A stretch of 64,000 bases of DNA, taken from NCBI RefSeq assembly GCF_013267195.1, contig NZ_CP053941.1, positions 868,001 to 932,000 on the forward strand, given 5' to 3'. This document shows positions 51,934-60,526 of this stretch, piece after piece. The DNA comes from Halorubrum salinarum. GTDB lineage: Archaea; Halobacteriota; Halobacteria; Halobacteriales; Haloferacaceae. Both the position numbers and the translations under genes were made by a program. Positions within the stretch are counted from its first letter, which is position 1. The number at the start of each line of letters is the position of its first letter. The notes beneath the pieces were generated by a model. It did not search any database. It had not been told where the DNA came from and saw only the letters and a list, made by a program, of their open reading frames with translations.

Positions 51934-53466
51934 CTACGGGCCGTCCTCGAAGGCGTCGGGGGCGAACACGTCCGTATCCCCCGCGCGCGGCTCATCCGCG
52001 ACGCGCAGCGACAGCTCGATCCGGCTGCCGCCGGCCTTGCTCTCGACGATGTCGAGGCTCCCGCCGCCCGCGGTGACGATCCAGTTCACGTACCAGAGCC
52101 CGAGCCCGCTCGCGTGGTTGAGCGGCGTCTCCTCGCCGGTGAGCACGGCGCGCTCCGCCGGCGGGATCCCCGGGCCGTCGTCCGCGACGACGAGCGAGAC
52201 CCACGACTCGCTCGGCAGCTCCGCCGCCGAGATCCGCACCCGCGGGTCGGCGGCGTCGTTGTGGCGGACCGCGTTGTCGACGAGTTCGGTGATCGCCTCG
52301 GGGAGGAACGCGACCGCGGAGACGACGACCCCCTCGGGAACGTCCACGTCGACGGCGGCGCGCTCGCGGATCTCCGGCGGGAGCGATTCGAGCGCCGCGT
52401 CGACCGCGGGCGCGAGCGCGACCGGCCGCGGCGAGGGGCGCTGAGAGAGCAGCCGCTCCACCTTGCGCGAGGTCTCGCCGAGGCGCAGCAGCCGCTCGGC
52501 GGTGTCGACGACCCGTTCGAGCTGCCCCGTGAGCTCGGGGTCGTCGACGGCCTCGATCGCCTGACCGGTGAAACCGGTGACGACGTTGAGGTCGTTGCGG
52601 AAGTTGTGTCGCAGCACGCGGGTCAGCACCGCGAGCCGCTCCTCTCGGAGCGACGCCTCCGTGAGGTCCTCGCCGACGCCGACGGCGCCGACGACCCGGT
52701 CGCCGTCGGTGACGGGGCCGACCGAGAGCCGGTAGGGGACGCGCTCGCCGGAGCGGGTGAGCAGCCGCACTTCACAGGAGACGGTCTCGCCCGCCCGGTA
52801 CACCCGCGAGAGCGACTCGCTCACGCGGCCGCGCGTCTCCTCGTCGAACAGCGAGGTGAGCGCCCGCCCCGAGAGCGACTCGGGGTCGTAGCCGGAGTCG
52901 GCCGCCAGCCGGTCGTTCCACCGCGAGAGCGTCCCCTCCTCGGTACAGCGGAACAGCGCGAGCGGGACGGTCTCGGCGAGCGCGTCGACGAGCCGGCGCT
53001 CGCCGTCGAGTTCGCTCTCGGCGGCGACCCGGTCGGTGGCGTCCGAGAGCCCGACGACGAGCCACTCGTCGCCGGCGATCGTCGCCGCGTGGAGCGCCGC
53101 GTCGACCCGCAGCCCCGGGTCACCGAGCCGGAGGTCCCACTCGAACCGCTCGACCCGGTCGTCCGAGCCGTCGGACGCGGGAGGGTCGACGGCCGCCGCG
53201 GCGACGGCGTCGACGGACCGCCCCGAGACGGTGACCTCCGTCTCGCCCAGGTCGGGGAAGCCCATCAGCGTCAGCGTGCCGCGGTCGTGGCCGAGCAGGT
53301 CGACCGCGGGAGCGTTCGCGGCGCGGATCGCCAGCGTCTCGGGGTCACAGACGAGCGTCGGCGTCGGGACCGCCCCGACGAACGCTCTGAGGATCCCGGC
53401 CGCGGCGGCGTCGCCGCTCGACGACGACGGACCCTCGGCCGGCGGATCCCCGTTCCCGTCTCCCAT
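51934..53466 (-). CDS. PAS-domain sensor histidine kinase
   Basis: A 510-residue soluble kinase. It has a PAS-like region at about 30-140, a second PAS/PAC at about 160-270 (GTLSRWNDRLAADSGYDPES), an H-box LRHNFRNDL at about 283-291 (His phosphorylation site), then a HATPase with ELVDNAVRHN, DDGPGIPP and GLGLWYVNWIV. No transmembrane helix is present, so it senses an intracellular cue, perhaps redox or light. No response regulator is adjacent. This orphan-kinase pattern is common in haloarchaea. Confidence 0.92.
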   Translation of the reverse strand: MGDGNGDPPAEGPSSSSGDAAAAGILRAFVGAVPTPTLVCDPETLAIRAANAPAVDLLGHDRGTLTLMGFPDLGETEVTVSGRSVDAVAAAAVDPPASDGSDDRVERFEWDLRLGDPGLRVDAALHAATIAGDEWLVVGLSDATDRVAAESELDGERRLVDALAETVPLALFRCTEEGTLSRWNDRLAADSGYDPESLSGRALTSLFDEETRGRVSESLSRVYRAGETVSCEVRLLTRSGERVPYRLSVGPVTDGDRVVGAVGVGEDLTEASLREERLAVLTRVLRHNFRNDLNVVTGFTGQAIEAVDDPELTGQLERVVDTAERLLRLGETSRKVERLLSQRPSPRPVALAPAVDAALESLPPEIRERAAVDVDVPEGVVVSAVAFLPEAITELVDNAVRHNDAADPRVRISAAELPSESWVSLVVADDGPGIPPAERAVLTGEETPLNHASGLGLWYVNWIVTAGGGSLDIVESKAGGSRIELSLRVADEPRAGDTDVFAPDAFEDGP

Positions 53467-53554
53467 CTGTCGGTGATGGAGACACTCCGCGCATATGTGT
53501 TTATGGATTTATGGGTCGCCGCGACCCCGCGACGGCGCTCGGCCCGAGCGAGGG

Positions 53555-56152
53555 TCAGTCCGCCTTCGCCTGCCAGTCGCGGACGGTGTCGGCGCCGACG
53601 CCGTCGACGTCGGCCGCGAGGTCGTCCGGGTCGGCGGACTTGAGGTCGTCGACGCCGCCGACGCCGGCGTCCTTGAGCTTCTCGGCGGTCTTCTCGCCGA
53701 TCCCCTCGACGGTCTGCAGCTCCGAGCCCTCCTGGCGGGCCGTGAACTCGCGGTAGTTACAGATGGGGCAGCCCAGCTCCCAGGGGTCGTCGCCGGAGTG
53801 GACGCGGAGGTGCGGGAGGTCGTGCTCCTCGCAGGTCTCGTCGGTTACCTCGATCTCGCCGCGCCGCGGGAGCGGCAGCGAGTAGTCGCAGTCGGGGTAG
53901 CGCGTACAGCCGACGAGCCGCGAGCCGGAGCGGAGCCGCTTGATCGCGAGCTCGCCCCCGTGTTCCTCGCCGCAGTCGGGACAGAGGCCGATCACCTCGT
54001 CCTCCTGCTCGTCGGCCTCGTCCGCCTTACACTGCGGGCAGCCGTGGACGAACGTCTTCCGCCCGGCGAGCATCTTCACGTGGCGGAGGTCGTGGTCCTC
54101 GCAGGTCTCGTCGAGGAGGAGCGGCTTCCCGGTCGAGGGGAGCGGGAGCGTGTACTCGCAGTCGGGGTAGCCGTCGCAGCCGACGAAGTACGACCCCTGC
54201 CGCGACTTCCGGACGAGCAGGTCCGAGCCGCACTCCGGACAGGGCCCGAGCGTCTTGTCGGCCTTCAGCGACGTCTGGAGGTGGTCACCGACCGCCTCTC
54301 GCGACTCGGTGAGGTCGTCGAACACGCGCGAGAGCAGCTCGCGGGAGTCCGCCGTCACCTCGTCGTAGTCCTTCTCGCCCGCGGCGATGGCCGCCATGTC
54401 GCGTTCGAGCTGGGCGGTCATCTCCTCGCTCACGATCCGGTCGGCGAACTCCTCGGCGGCCTCGACGACCGCCTCGGCGAGCCGGGTCGGTCGCGGCGGG
54501 TCGCTCTCGACGTAGTTGCGGTCGTACAGCTTCTCGATCGTCCGGTGGCGGGTCGCCTTCGTCCCCAACTGTCGCTTCTCCATCTCCTCGATGAGCCGCG
54601 ACTGCCCGTAGCGCCGGGGCGGCTGCGTCTCCTTGGCCTCGGTGGCCCGGTCCGACAGCGACAGCGTCTCGCCGACCTCGACGTCCGGCACGATCCGCTC
54701 GTCGCTGGAGCGGTACGGGTACACGTCGTGGTAGCCGGCCTCGAGCAGCCGCTTCCCGTTGGCCTTCAGCCGCAGCCCGCCGTCCGCGACGAGGTCGGCC
54801 GGCCCGGCCGCGTCCTCGGGGTCGCGGAGCGCGGCGAGCCCGTCCGCGTCGGCGGCGATCGGCGTCGCCTCGCCGTTCGCGAGCGCGACCACGCGCAGCC
54901 GCTCCCAGGTGGCCGGGTCGGCGCAGGTGGCGAGGAACCGGCGGACGATGAGCTCGTACACCTCCCACTCGTCGTCGGAGAGGTCCGACGCCGAGGGGAG
55001 CTCGCCGGTCGGGTGGATCGGCGGGTGGTCCGTCGTCTCCTCGTCGCCCTCGGTCGGCTCGATGTCGCCGTCGCCGTCGAGCAGGCTCGCGGTGTCCGCG
55101 CCGAACGTCGAGGCCGCCGACAGCTCCTCGATCAGCTCCTCGGGCTCCAAGTCGTCCGGGTACACCGTGTTGTCGGTCCGGGGGTAGGTGACGTAGCCGG
55201 CGGTGTAGAGGTCCTCCGCGAGCGACATGGCGCGCTGCGCGGAGTAGCCGAGCGACCCCGCCGCGCGGATGAACGCGGTGGTGTTGAACGGCGTCGGCGG
55301 GTCGTCGGTCTGCGTGCGGCGGTCGACGTCGTCGACGGTCGCCGCCTCGGCCGCGGCGAGCGCCTCGGTGAGCGTGTCGGCGACCGCCTCGTCCCAGACG
55401 CGCTCGCGCTCGTTGCCCTCGTCGTTCAGGTAGAAGTAGCGCGCCTCGAACGGGTCGCCGCCCGACTTCGCCAGCTCGCCCGTCAGCTCCCAGTAGGACT
55501 CGGGGTCGAACGCCTGGATCTCGCGCTCGCGGTCGACGATGAGCTTGAGCGTCGGCCCCTGGACCCGGCCGACGGAGATGAAGTCGTCGCCCATCTGTCG
55601 GGCGGACAGCGAGAGGAAGCGGGTCAGGGCCGCGCCCCACGTGAGGTCGATGGTCTGGCGGGCCTCCCCGGCGGCCGCCAGCTCGAAGTCGAGGTCGTCG
55701 GGGTTCGCGAACGCCTTTTTCACCTCGTTTTCCGTGATCGACGAGAAGCGCACGCGGTCGACGGGCACGTCCTCGTTGACCTCGCGGACGAGCTCGTACG
55801 CCTCCTTGCCGATCAGCTCGCCCTCGCGGTCGTAGTCGGTCGCGATGACGACGCGGGAGGCGTTGCGGGCGAGCCGGCGCAGCGCGGCGACGATCCCCTC
55901 CTGCGTCGGCGTCTTCGTGACGGGCGCGTCGATCAGCTCGACCGGCTCCACGTCGCGCCAGTCGTTGTACTCGGCCGGAAAGTCGACGCCGACGACGTGG
56001 CCGGAGAGCCCGATACACCGCTTGCCGCCCCACTCGTAGACGTTGACGTCGTTCATCCGCTCCGCGGTCGCGGACTCGCCGCTCAGGATGTCGGCGATGC
56101 GCCGCGCCGCGTTGTCTTTCTCCGTGATGATCAGCTCGGGGCCGCGACTCAT
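53555..56152 (-). CDS. topA: DNA topoisomerase I (type IA)
   Basis: An 865-residue type IA enzyme. The Toprim domain begins ELIITEKDNAARRIADILSG, and the catalytic Tyr is in YVTYPRTDNT (about 322). Three C-terminal zinc-ribbon units follow (CPECGSD...GCDGYPDCEY, CPQCK..., CPDCGEE...GCTRYPDCDY). A helix-hairpin-helix tail (GIGEKTAEKLKDAGVGGVDD) ends the protein. It relaxes negative supercoils and acts with replication and repair. It stands alone on its strand. Confidence 0.96.
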   Translation of the reverse strand: MSRGPELIITEKDNAARRIADILSGESATAERMNDVNVYEWGGKRCIGLSGHVVGVDFPAEYNDWRDVEPVELIDAPVTKTPTQEGIVAALRRLARNASRVVIATDYDREGELIGKEAYELVREVNEDVPVDRVRFSSITENEVKKAFANPDDLDFELAAAGEARQTIDLTWGAALTRFLSLSARQMGDDFISVGRVQGPTLKLIVDREREIQAFDPESYWELTGELAKSGGDPFEARYFYLNDEGNERERVWDEAVADTLTEALAAAEAATVDDVDRRTQTDDPPTPFNTTAFIRAAGSLGYSAQRAMSLAEDLYTAGYVTYPRTDNTVYPDDLEPEELIEELSAASTFGADTASLLDGDGDIEPTEGDEETTDHPPIHPTGELPSASDLSDDEWEVYELIVRRFLATCADPATWERLRVVALANGEATPIAADADGLAALRDPEDAAGPADLVADGGLRLKANGKRLLEAGYHDVYPYRSSDERIVPDVEVGETLSLSDRATEAKETQPPRRYGQSRLIEEMEKRQLGTKATRHRTIEKLYDRNYVESDPPRPTRLAEAVVEAAEEFADRIVSEEMTAQLERDMAAIAAGEKDYDEVTADSRELLSRVFDDLTESREAVGDHLQTSLKADKTLGPCPECGSDLLVRKSRQGSYFVGCDGYPDCEYTLPLPSTGKPLLLDETCEDHDLRHVKMLAGRKTFVHGCPQCKADEADEQEDEVIGLCPDCGEEHGGELAIKRLRSGSRLVGCTRYPDCDYSLPLPRRGEIEVTDETCEEHDLPHLRVHSGDDPWELGCPICNYREFTARQEGSELQTVEGIGEKTAEKLKDAGVGGVDDLKSADPDDLAADVDGVGADTVRDWQAKAD

Positions 56153-56255
56153 TGCGCCGAGATAGGCCGCTCCTCGGTCTAAAGCTTTCGCGACGCGAGA
56201 TTACCGGCAGGCGCGGCGGCGAACGAACGGCGAGAAGGGACCCGAAGGCGGCCGG

Positions 56256-56423
56256 TCACCGGGCCGCGTCGTCGGACTCGGCGAGGAACTCCGCGTCTGT
56301 GGCCTCGGCATACGGCTCCGGCGGTTCGTCGTCCGCGTCGAGTTCGCGCCGTGCGAGGTGGTTCTCGAGTTGGCGGCGCTTGTTCCTCCCTTTCCGCTCG
56401 CGGCCCGATTTCGTGTCTGGCAT
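56256..56423 (-). CDS. Small basic/acidic haloarchaeal protein, unknown function
   Basis: A 55-residue protein with a basic N-terminal half (PDTKSGRERKGRNKRRQLENHLARRE) and an acidic C-terminal half (DADDEPPEPYAEATDAEFLAES). It resembles small conserved haloarchaeal proteins without known function; nucleic acid binding by the basic half is conceivable. The ATG at 56423 is chosen. Its gene has coding-like third-position GC but no other support. Confidence 0.62.
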   Translation of the reverse strand: MPDTKSGRERKGRNKRRQLENHLARRELDADDEPPEPYAEATDAEFLAESDDAAR

Positions 56424-56556
56424 CGTCACCCGTGTCAACACTTCCCACACATATGAATCTTGTGTCGGTGTGCGGACGTATCCGCGAGCGGGGCGGCAGC
56501 AGACGCAGTCGAAGCGGAGGAGCCGATAGCAGCGATATTATATTTAAATGAACGAG

Positions 56557-56886
56557 GCGGTGGCGCGTGCCTGCGAGCGGCCGCCCCCGGCGGCCGCGAG
56601 ACAGTACGCGCGAGGGAGTCGGGCGGCCGGAGCGAAGCGGAGGCCGGCCGACGAGGCTGGGGAGGCGTGAGGTGCGGTTGCGGTGCTGTGCGGGGCGGGA
56701 CTCAAAGGGGCAGCCGCGAGGCGGGCGCAGGCGTTCACGAGAGCTTTGCTCTCGTGAGCCAATCAGAACGCGAAGCGTTCTGATGACGACGCAAGGACCA
56801 CAGGGAGCGAACGGAGTGAGCGACCGAGCACCGCAGCGAGCGTGCGCCCGCCTCGCGGCTGGGGCTTTGGCGGTGTTCGCCGCCGA
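56557..56886 (-). repeat. Dispersed ~270-bp non-coding element, copy C with insertion
   Basis: The same borders as copy B are at 56557 and 56886. Inverted-repeat arms lie at 56712-56729 and 56843-56860 (18 of 18 pairs), which differ from copy A by one compensated base pair. Relative to copies A and B, 55 bp are inserted at 56734-56788. The region upstream and the AT-rich TATTATATTTAAATG outside the right border are not shared. It fills most of the 596-nt gap before tRNA-Ser. Confidence 0.92.
56734..56788. repeat. 55-bp twin-hairpin insertion inside copy C
   Basis: Two perfect hairpins sit side by side: TCACGAGAGC-TTT-GCTCTCGTGA (56735-56757) and TCAGAACGC-GAA-GCGTTCTGA (56763-56783). They are separated by five bases. 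Neither occurs at this site in copies A or B. Confidence 0.88.
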
Positions 56887-57019
56887 TGCGTCGTCAACTA
56901 TTGATAAATAATCGCCAGCGACGTCACTTGGTTGTTCATAAATGGGCAATTAGACGGGTTCGTCGACGCCGGACTCGCTCGTTGCTGCCGCTCATCGCTC
57001 GTAGTCGACGTCGACAGAA

Positions 57020-57101
57020 CGCCAGGAGAGGGATTTGAACCCCCGATCCCGGATGGGAACACGCTTTCCAGGCGTGCGCCTTACCACTCGGCCATCCTGG
57101 C
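57020..57101 (-). tRNA. tRNA-Ser(GGA)
   Basis: An 82-nt class II tRNA: acceptor GCCAGGA/UCCUGGC, anticodon arm CACGC-CUGGAAA-GCGUG with anticodon GGA (Ser), a long variable arm, T arm GGGGG-UUCAAAU-CCCUC and discriminator G. There is no intron. It reads UCC/UCU. Confidence 0.93.
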
Positions 57102-57128
57102 TCACGCGGAGATAATCCGGTGCGACTG

Positions 57129-57428
57129 TTAAGTCCTTCTTTTCGCGCGCACCCGGACCTCGGCGAGGTAGGTAATACCCGCCGACGCGACCGCGACGCC
57201 GAGGGCGACGAGCGCCAGCCCGCCGAGACCGAGCGGCAGCGATCCGGGACCGAGGAGCCGGTACCCCTGCGCGAGCACGAGGAAGGCGAACCCGCCGACG
57301 ATCCCCCACAGCGCCGCGGAGCGCGCTCGGGCACGCGGGGTGGCCGGCGCGCCGGGCGCGGGGACGGACCCGTCGGTCGCGGCGTCCGGCTCGCGCCCCG
57401 GTCCGGATCCGCCCTCGCCGTCGGCCAT
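57129..57428 (-). CDS. Two-TM small membrane protein, unknown function
   Basis: A 99-residue protein with a Pro/Ala/Gly-rich N-terminal half and two hydrophobic helices (about 38-58 and 65-90). Arginine runs flank both (RARARSAALWG and RVRAKRRT). No family with a known role recognised. Its start codon directly abuts the RidA gene stop, so both belong to one transcript. Confidence 0.7.
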   Translation of the reverse strand: MADGEGGSGPGREPDAATDGSVPAPGAPATPRARARSAALWGIVGGFAFLVLAQGYRLLGPGSLPLGLGGLALVALGVAVASAGITYLAEVRVRAKRRT

Positions 57429-57809
57429 CTACTCGACGACGGCGACGGCCTCGATCTCGACGCCCGCGCCCTTCGGGAGCGCGCCGGCCTCGACCGCGGA
57501 GCGGGCGGGCGGCGACTCGTCGAAGTAGTCGGCGTACGTCTCGTTCATCTCGTCGAAGTCGCCGATGTCGGCCATGAACACCGTCGTCTTGAGCACGTCC
57601 TCGGGACCGGCGCCTGCCTCCTCCAGCACCGCGAGGAGGTTGTCGAGCGCCTGCTCCGTCTGGACCGCGATCGGGGCGTCGTCGAGCAGGTCGCCCTCGG
57701 GCGTCAGCGGGATCTGCCCGGCCGTGAACACGAGGTCGCCGTCGGTCGTCGCCTGGCTGTACGCGCCCACCGCCGCCGGGGCGTCGTCCGTGTGGATCGT
57801 CTCCTTCAT
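57429..57809 (-). CDS. RidA-family reactive imine deaminase
   Basis: A 126-residue Rid-fold protein. AAVGAYSQAT, FTAGQIPLTPEGDL, and AGAGPEDVLKTTVFMADIGDF are family hallmarks, with the arginine in PARSAVEAG contributing to the active site. It hydrolyses reactive 2-aminoacrylate-type imines formed by PLP enzymes such as the threonine ammonia-lyase encoded elsewhere in this window. It is followed by a membrane-protein gene starting at once. Confidence 0.94.
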   Translation of the reverse strand: MKETIHTDDAPAAVGAYSQATTDGDLVFTAGQIPLTPEGDLLDDAPIAVQTEQALDNLLAVLEEAGAGPEDVLKTTVFMADIGDFDEMNETYADYFDESPPARSAVEAGALPKGAGVEIEAVAVVE

Positions 57810-57944
57810 GCGGGTGCGCCTTCGACCGGCGGCCTCAAGAGTACTCTGGAGCCGCGCCGCCGGTCGACGCGGGGCCCGGACCGCGGTCGCGGACGGTCGG
57901 AATCACCGTCAGACACAAGCGGATGGAATGGTAACACTCCACGT

Positions 57945-58346
57945 ATGACGGGAGACCAGCTCCTGCCGCTCGCCGCGATATTCGTCGGCGTGGCGGCGCT
58001 GAACCTCGCGGTGACGTGGCTGCTCGTCCGGCGGAACCGCGACCCGGCGGAGCTGCTCGGTTCGGCCGCGGCTCGGTCCTCGGACGGCGACGGCGAGGGG
58101 CCCGAGATCGGACCGACGCTCGCGCTCGACGGCGACGGGGACGCCGGCTCGGCGAGCGGGGCGGGGGAGCCCGACGGGGACGGGCCGCCGCCGCTGGACG
58201 CCGCCGGCGAGACAGTCGTCTGCCGGCACTGCGGCGCCGAGAACCGGGCGGGGTATCGGTACTGCCGGTGGTGCGTCCGGTCGGGGTTCGTCGACGAGGA
58301 CGCCGGCGTCACCGCGGGGACCGCGATGGCCGACCGGTCGCTGTGA
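57945..58346 (+). CDS. Membrane protein with zinc-ribbon domain (DUF7577-like)
   Basis: A 133-residue protein: an N-terminal TM helix (about 6-28), a long acidic Gly/Asp linker, and a C-terminal zinc ribbon CRHCGAENRAGYRYCRWC (about 94-111). The linker and ribbon suggest a membrane-tethered zinc-binding module. I recall the DUF7577 label. Its function is unknown. ATG 57945 is chosen as the last start before the hydrophobic segment. Confidence 0.78.
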   Translation: MTGDQLLPLAAIFVGVAALNLAVTWLLVRRNRDPAELLGSAAARSSDGDGEGPEIGPTLALDGDGDAGSASGAGEPDGDGPPPLDAAGETVVCRHCGAENRAGYRYCRWCVRSGFVDEDAGVTAGTAMADRSL

Positions 58347-58392
58347 GCGGCCGGGGCGCGCGCCTCGCGGGCGACGGGGCGAGCGGGCCGAC

Positions 58393-59205
58393 TCAGGCCG
58401 CGTCGATCTGACAGCCGGCCGTGTAGTCGATCCCCTCGATGCTGTCGATGCCGTCGTCGCCGCACACCGGACAGTCGGGGTTGCGCGCGTACGGCACCGT
58501 CTCGAACGAGAGGTCCATGGCGTCGTAGAACAGCATCCGCCCGACGAGCGGCTCGCCCACGTCCATGATCAGCTTCGCGGCCTCGGTCGCCTGGAGGCAG
58601 CCGACCGTCCCCGGGAGGACGCCGAGGACGCCCGTGCTGGCGCAGTCGGGCACCGTCCCCGGTTCCGGCGGCTCGGGGAACAGGCAGCGGTAACAGGGGC
58701 CCTCAGGCGAGAGCGTCGTCACCTGCCCCTCGAACTTGTAGATCGCGCCGTGCGACACCGGCACCCCCTCGATTCGGGCCGCGTCGTTCACCACGTAGCG
58801 GGTGGCGAAGTTGTCCGAGCAGTCGACGACAACGTCGTGGTCCGCGATCAGTTCGCGGGCGTTGCCCGCGTCGAGCCGCAGTTCGTGGCGCTCGACGTCG
58901 ACGTCGGGGTTGAGGTCGGCGACGAACTCGGCCGCCGAGTCGACCTTCTTCCGCCCCACGTCGCCGTCGCCGTGGATCACCTGTCGCTGGAGGTTCGAGC
59001 GCTCGACGACGTCGTCGTCGACGATACCGATCGTCCCGACCCCCGCGGCCGCGAGGTACTGGATCGCCGGCGCGCCGAGCCCGCCCGCGCCGACGACGAG
59101 GACGCGCGCGTCGAGCAGCCGCTTTTGCCCCTCCGGACCCACGTCGTCGAGGATGACGTGTCTTGAGTAGCGGTCGAGCTGGGTCGCGTCGAGCGAGAGA
59201 CTCAT
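58393..59205 (-). CDS. ubaA: SAMP-activating E1-like enzyme UbaA (HesA/MoeB/ThiF)
   Basis: A 270-residue E1-like enzyme: GAGGLG at 39-44 for ATP, zinc cysteines C171, C174 (CYRC) and C245, C248 (CPVC), and Cys188 in PDCASTG. Cys188 matches the active-site cysteine of Haloferax UbaA. UbaA adenylates the ubiquitin-like SAMP proteins for protein conjugation, and for sulfur transfer in molybdopterin and tRNA thiolation. No samp gene is next to it. Confidence 0.94.
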   Translation of the reverse strand: MSLSLDATQLDRYSRHVILDDVGPEGQKRLLDARVLVVGAGGLGAPAIQYLAAAGVGTIGIVDDDVVERSNLQRQVIHGDGDVGRKKVDSAAEFVADLNPDVDVERHELRLDAGNARELIADHDVVVDCSDNFATRYVVNDAARIEGVPVSHGAIYKFEGQVTTLSPEGPCYRCLFPEPPEPGTVPDCASTGVLGVLPGTVGCLQATEAAKLIMDVGEPLVGRMLFYDAMDLSFETVPYARNPDCPVCGDDGIDSIEGIDYTAGCQIDAA

Positions 59206-59365
59206 GCCTACGACCTGTGCCGGCGCGGATATAACCGTGTTCCCGAGCGGCGGTCGCCGACGCGCCGGCCGGCGAGCGCGCGCCACCCGCGACGGTTCTC
59301 GCACGCGACCGGGGAACCGGCCTCGCACGCGAACGACTGAAGGGGGCGAGCCCTGAAGGCGGGGT

Positions 59366-60502
59366 ATGTACTTCCCCGACGCGGGCGAGTGGGAACGGCG
59401 CGACCCCGAGGCGGTCGGGCTCGACCCGGAGGCCGTCGCGGCCGCGGCCGACTACCACAGGCTGAACGGCACGCCGCGCGAGCAGATCAACTACGACTTC
59501 GCGGACCACGAGACGTGGGACGACGCCGAGGGCGAGCACGGGCAGCGGATCGGGCCCCACCCCGCGCGGCGCGGCGGCCCGGCGGGACTCGTCCTCAAGG
59601 ACGGTTACCTCGTCGCGGAGTGGGGCGACACCCGGCGCGTGGACCAGGCGTTCAGCGTCGCCAAGAGCTTCCTCTCGGTCGTCGCGGGCGTGGCGTGGGA
59701 CCGCGGCGAGATCGGTTCCGTCGACGACCGCGTCCGCGAGTACGTCGACGACGGCGGGTTCGAGGGCGACCACAACGGGGCGATCACGTGGCGCCACCTG
59801 CTCCACCAGACCAGCGAGTGGGAGGGGACGCTGTTCGGCAAGCCCGACGCCGTCGACCGCAACCGGGCGGTCGGGAAGGACGGCGAGGCGCTCGACAAGT
59901 CGGAGACGCGGTCGCTCCGCGAGCCGGGGACGTTCTGGGAGTACAACGACGTGCGGATCAACCGCCTCTCGCTGGCGCTCCTGCGAACGGTCGGCCGGCC
60001 GCTCCCCCGCGTGCTCGCGGAGAACGTCATGGAACCGGTCGGCGCCACCGACACCTGGGAGTGGCACGGCTACTACAACTCGACGGTCGACGTGGACGGG
60101 ACGGCGATGAAGAGCGTCTCCGGCGGCGGCCACTGGGGCGGCGGGCTGTGGATCTCCGCCCGCGACCTCGCGCGGGTCGGCCTGCTGTACCTCAACGGCG
60201 GGGAGTGGGACGGGAACCGACTGCTCTCGGAGGCGTGGGTCGACGCGTCGACCGAGCCCTGTGAGGTCAACGAGAGCTACGGCTACCTGTGGTGGCTCAA
60301 CGAGGGCCGGACGCTGTGGCCGAGCGCCCCCGAGTCGGCGTACGCCGCCCTCGGGCACGGACAGAACACCGTCTGGGTCGACCCCGAACACGACCTCGTC
60401 GTCGTGCTCCGGTGGCTGCGCTACGACGAGGACGCCGAGGAGACCGACGCGCGGACCGAGCAGGACCGGTTCTACGCGAAACTGCTCGACGGGCTCGACT
60501 GA
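59366..60502 (+). CDS. Beta-lactamase-family serine hydrolase
   Basis: A 378-residue serine hydrolase. The Ser-x-x-Lys motif is SVAK (S97-K100), the second motif is WEYNDVR around residue 193, where YND replaces the usual YxN, and the third motif is probably GHGQNTVWVD near residue 335. Family members are esterases, peptidases or amidases rather than true beta-lactamases. There is no signal peptide. ATG 59366 is chosen because it starts the conserved MYFPDAGEWERR segment. Confidence 0.85.
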   Translation: MYFPDAGEWERRDPEAVGLDPEAVAAAADYHRLNGTPREQINYDFADHETWDDAEGEHGQRIGPHPARRGGPAGLVLKDGYLVAEWGDTRRVDQAFSVAKSFLSVVAGVAWDRGEIGSVDDRVREYVDDGGFEGDHNGAITWRHLLHQTSEWEGTLFGKPDAVDRNRAVGKDGEALDKSETRSLREPGTFWEYNDVRINRLSLALLRTVGRPLPRVLAENVMEPVGATDTWEWHGYYNSTVDVDGTAMKSVSGGGHWGGGLWISARDLARVGLLYLNGGEWDGNRLLSEAWVDASTEPCEVNESYGYLWWLNEGRTLWPSAPESAYAALGHGQNTVWVDPEHDLVVVLRWLRYDEDAEETDARTEQDRFYAKLLDGLD

Positions 60503-60526
60503 GCCGCGAGAGCGGGGCGCGCCGAC

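Noticed and set aside
53555-56152. Reverse gyrase
   Set aside because: The gene has only the topoisomerase IA part, zinc ribbons and helix-hairpin-helix; the helicase domain that defines reverse gyrase is absent.
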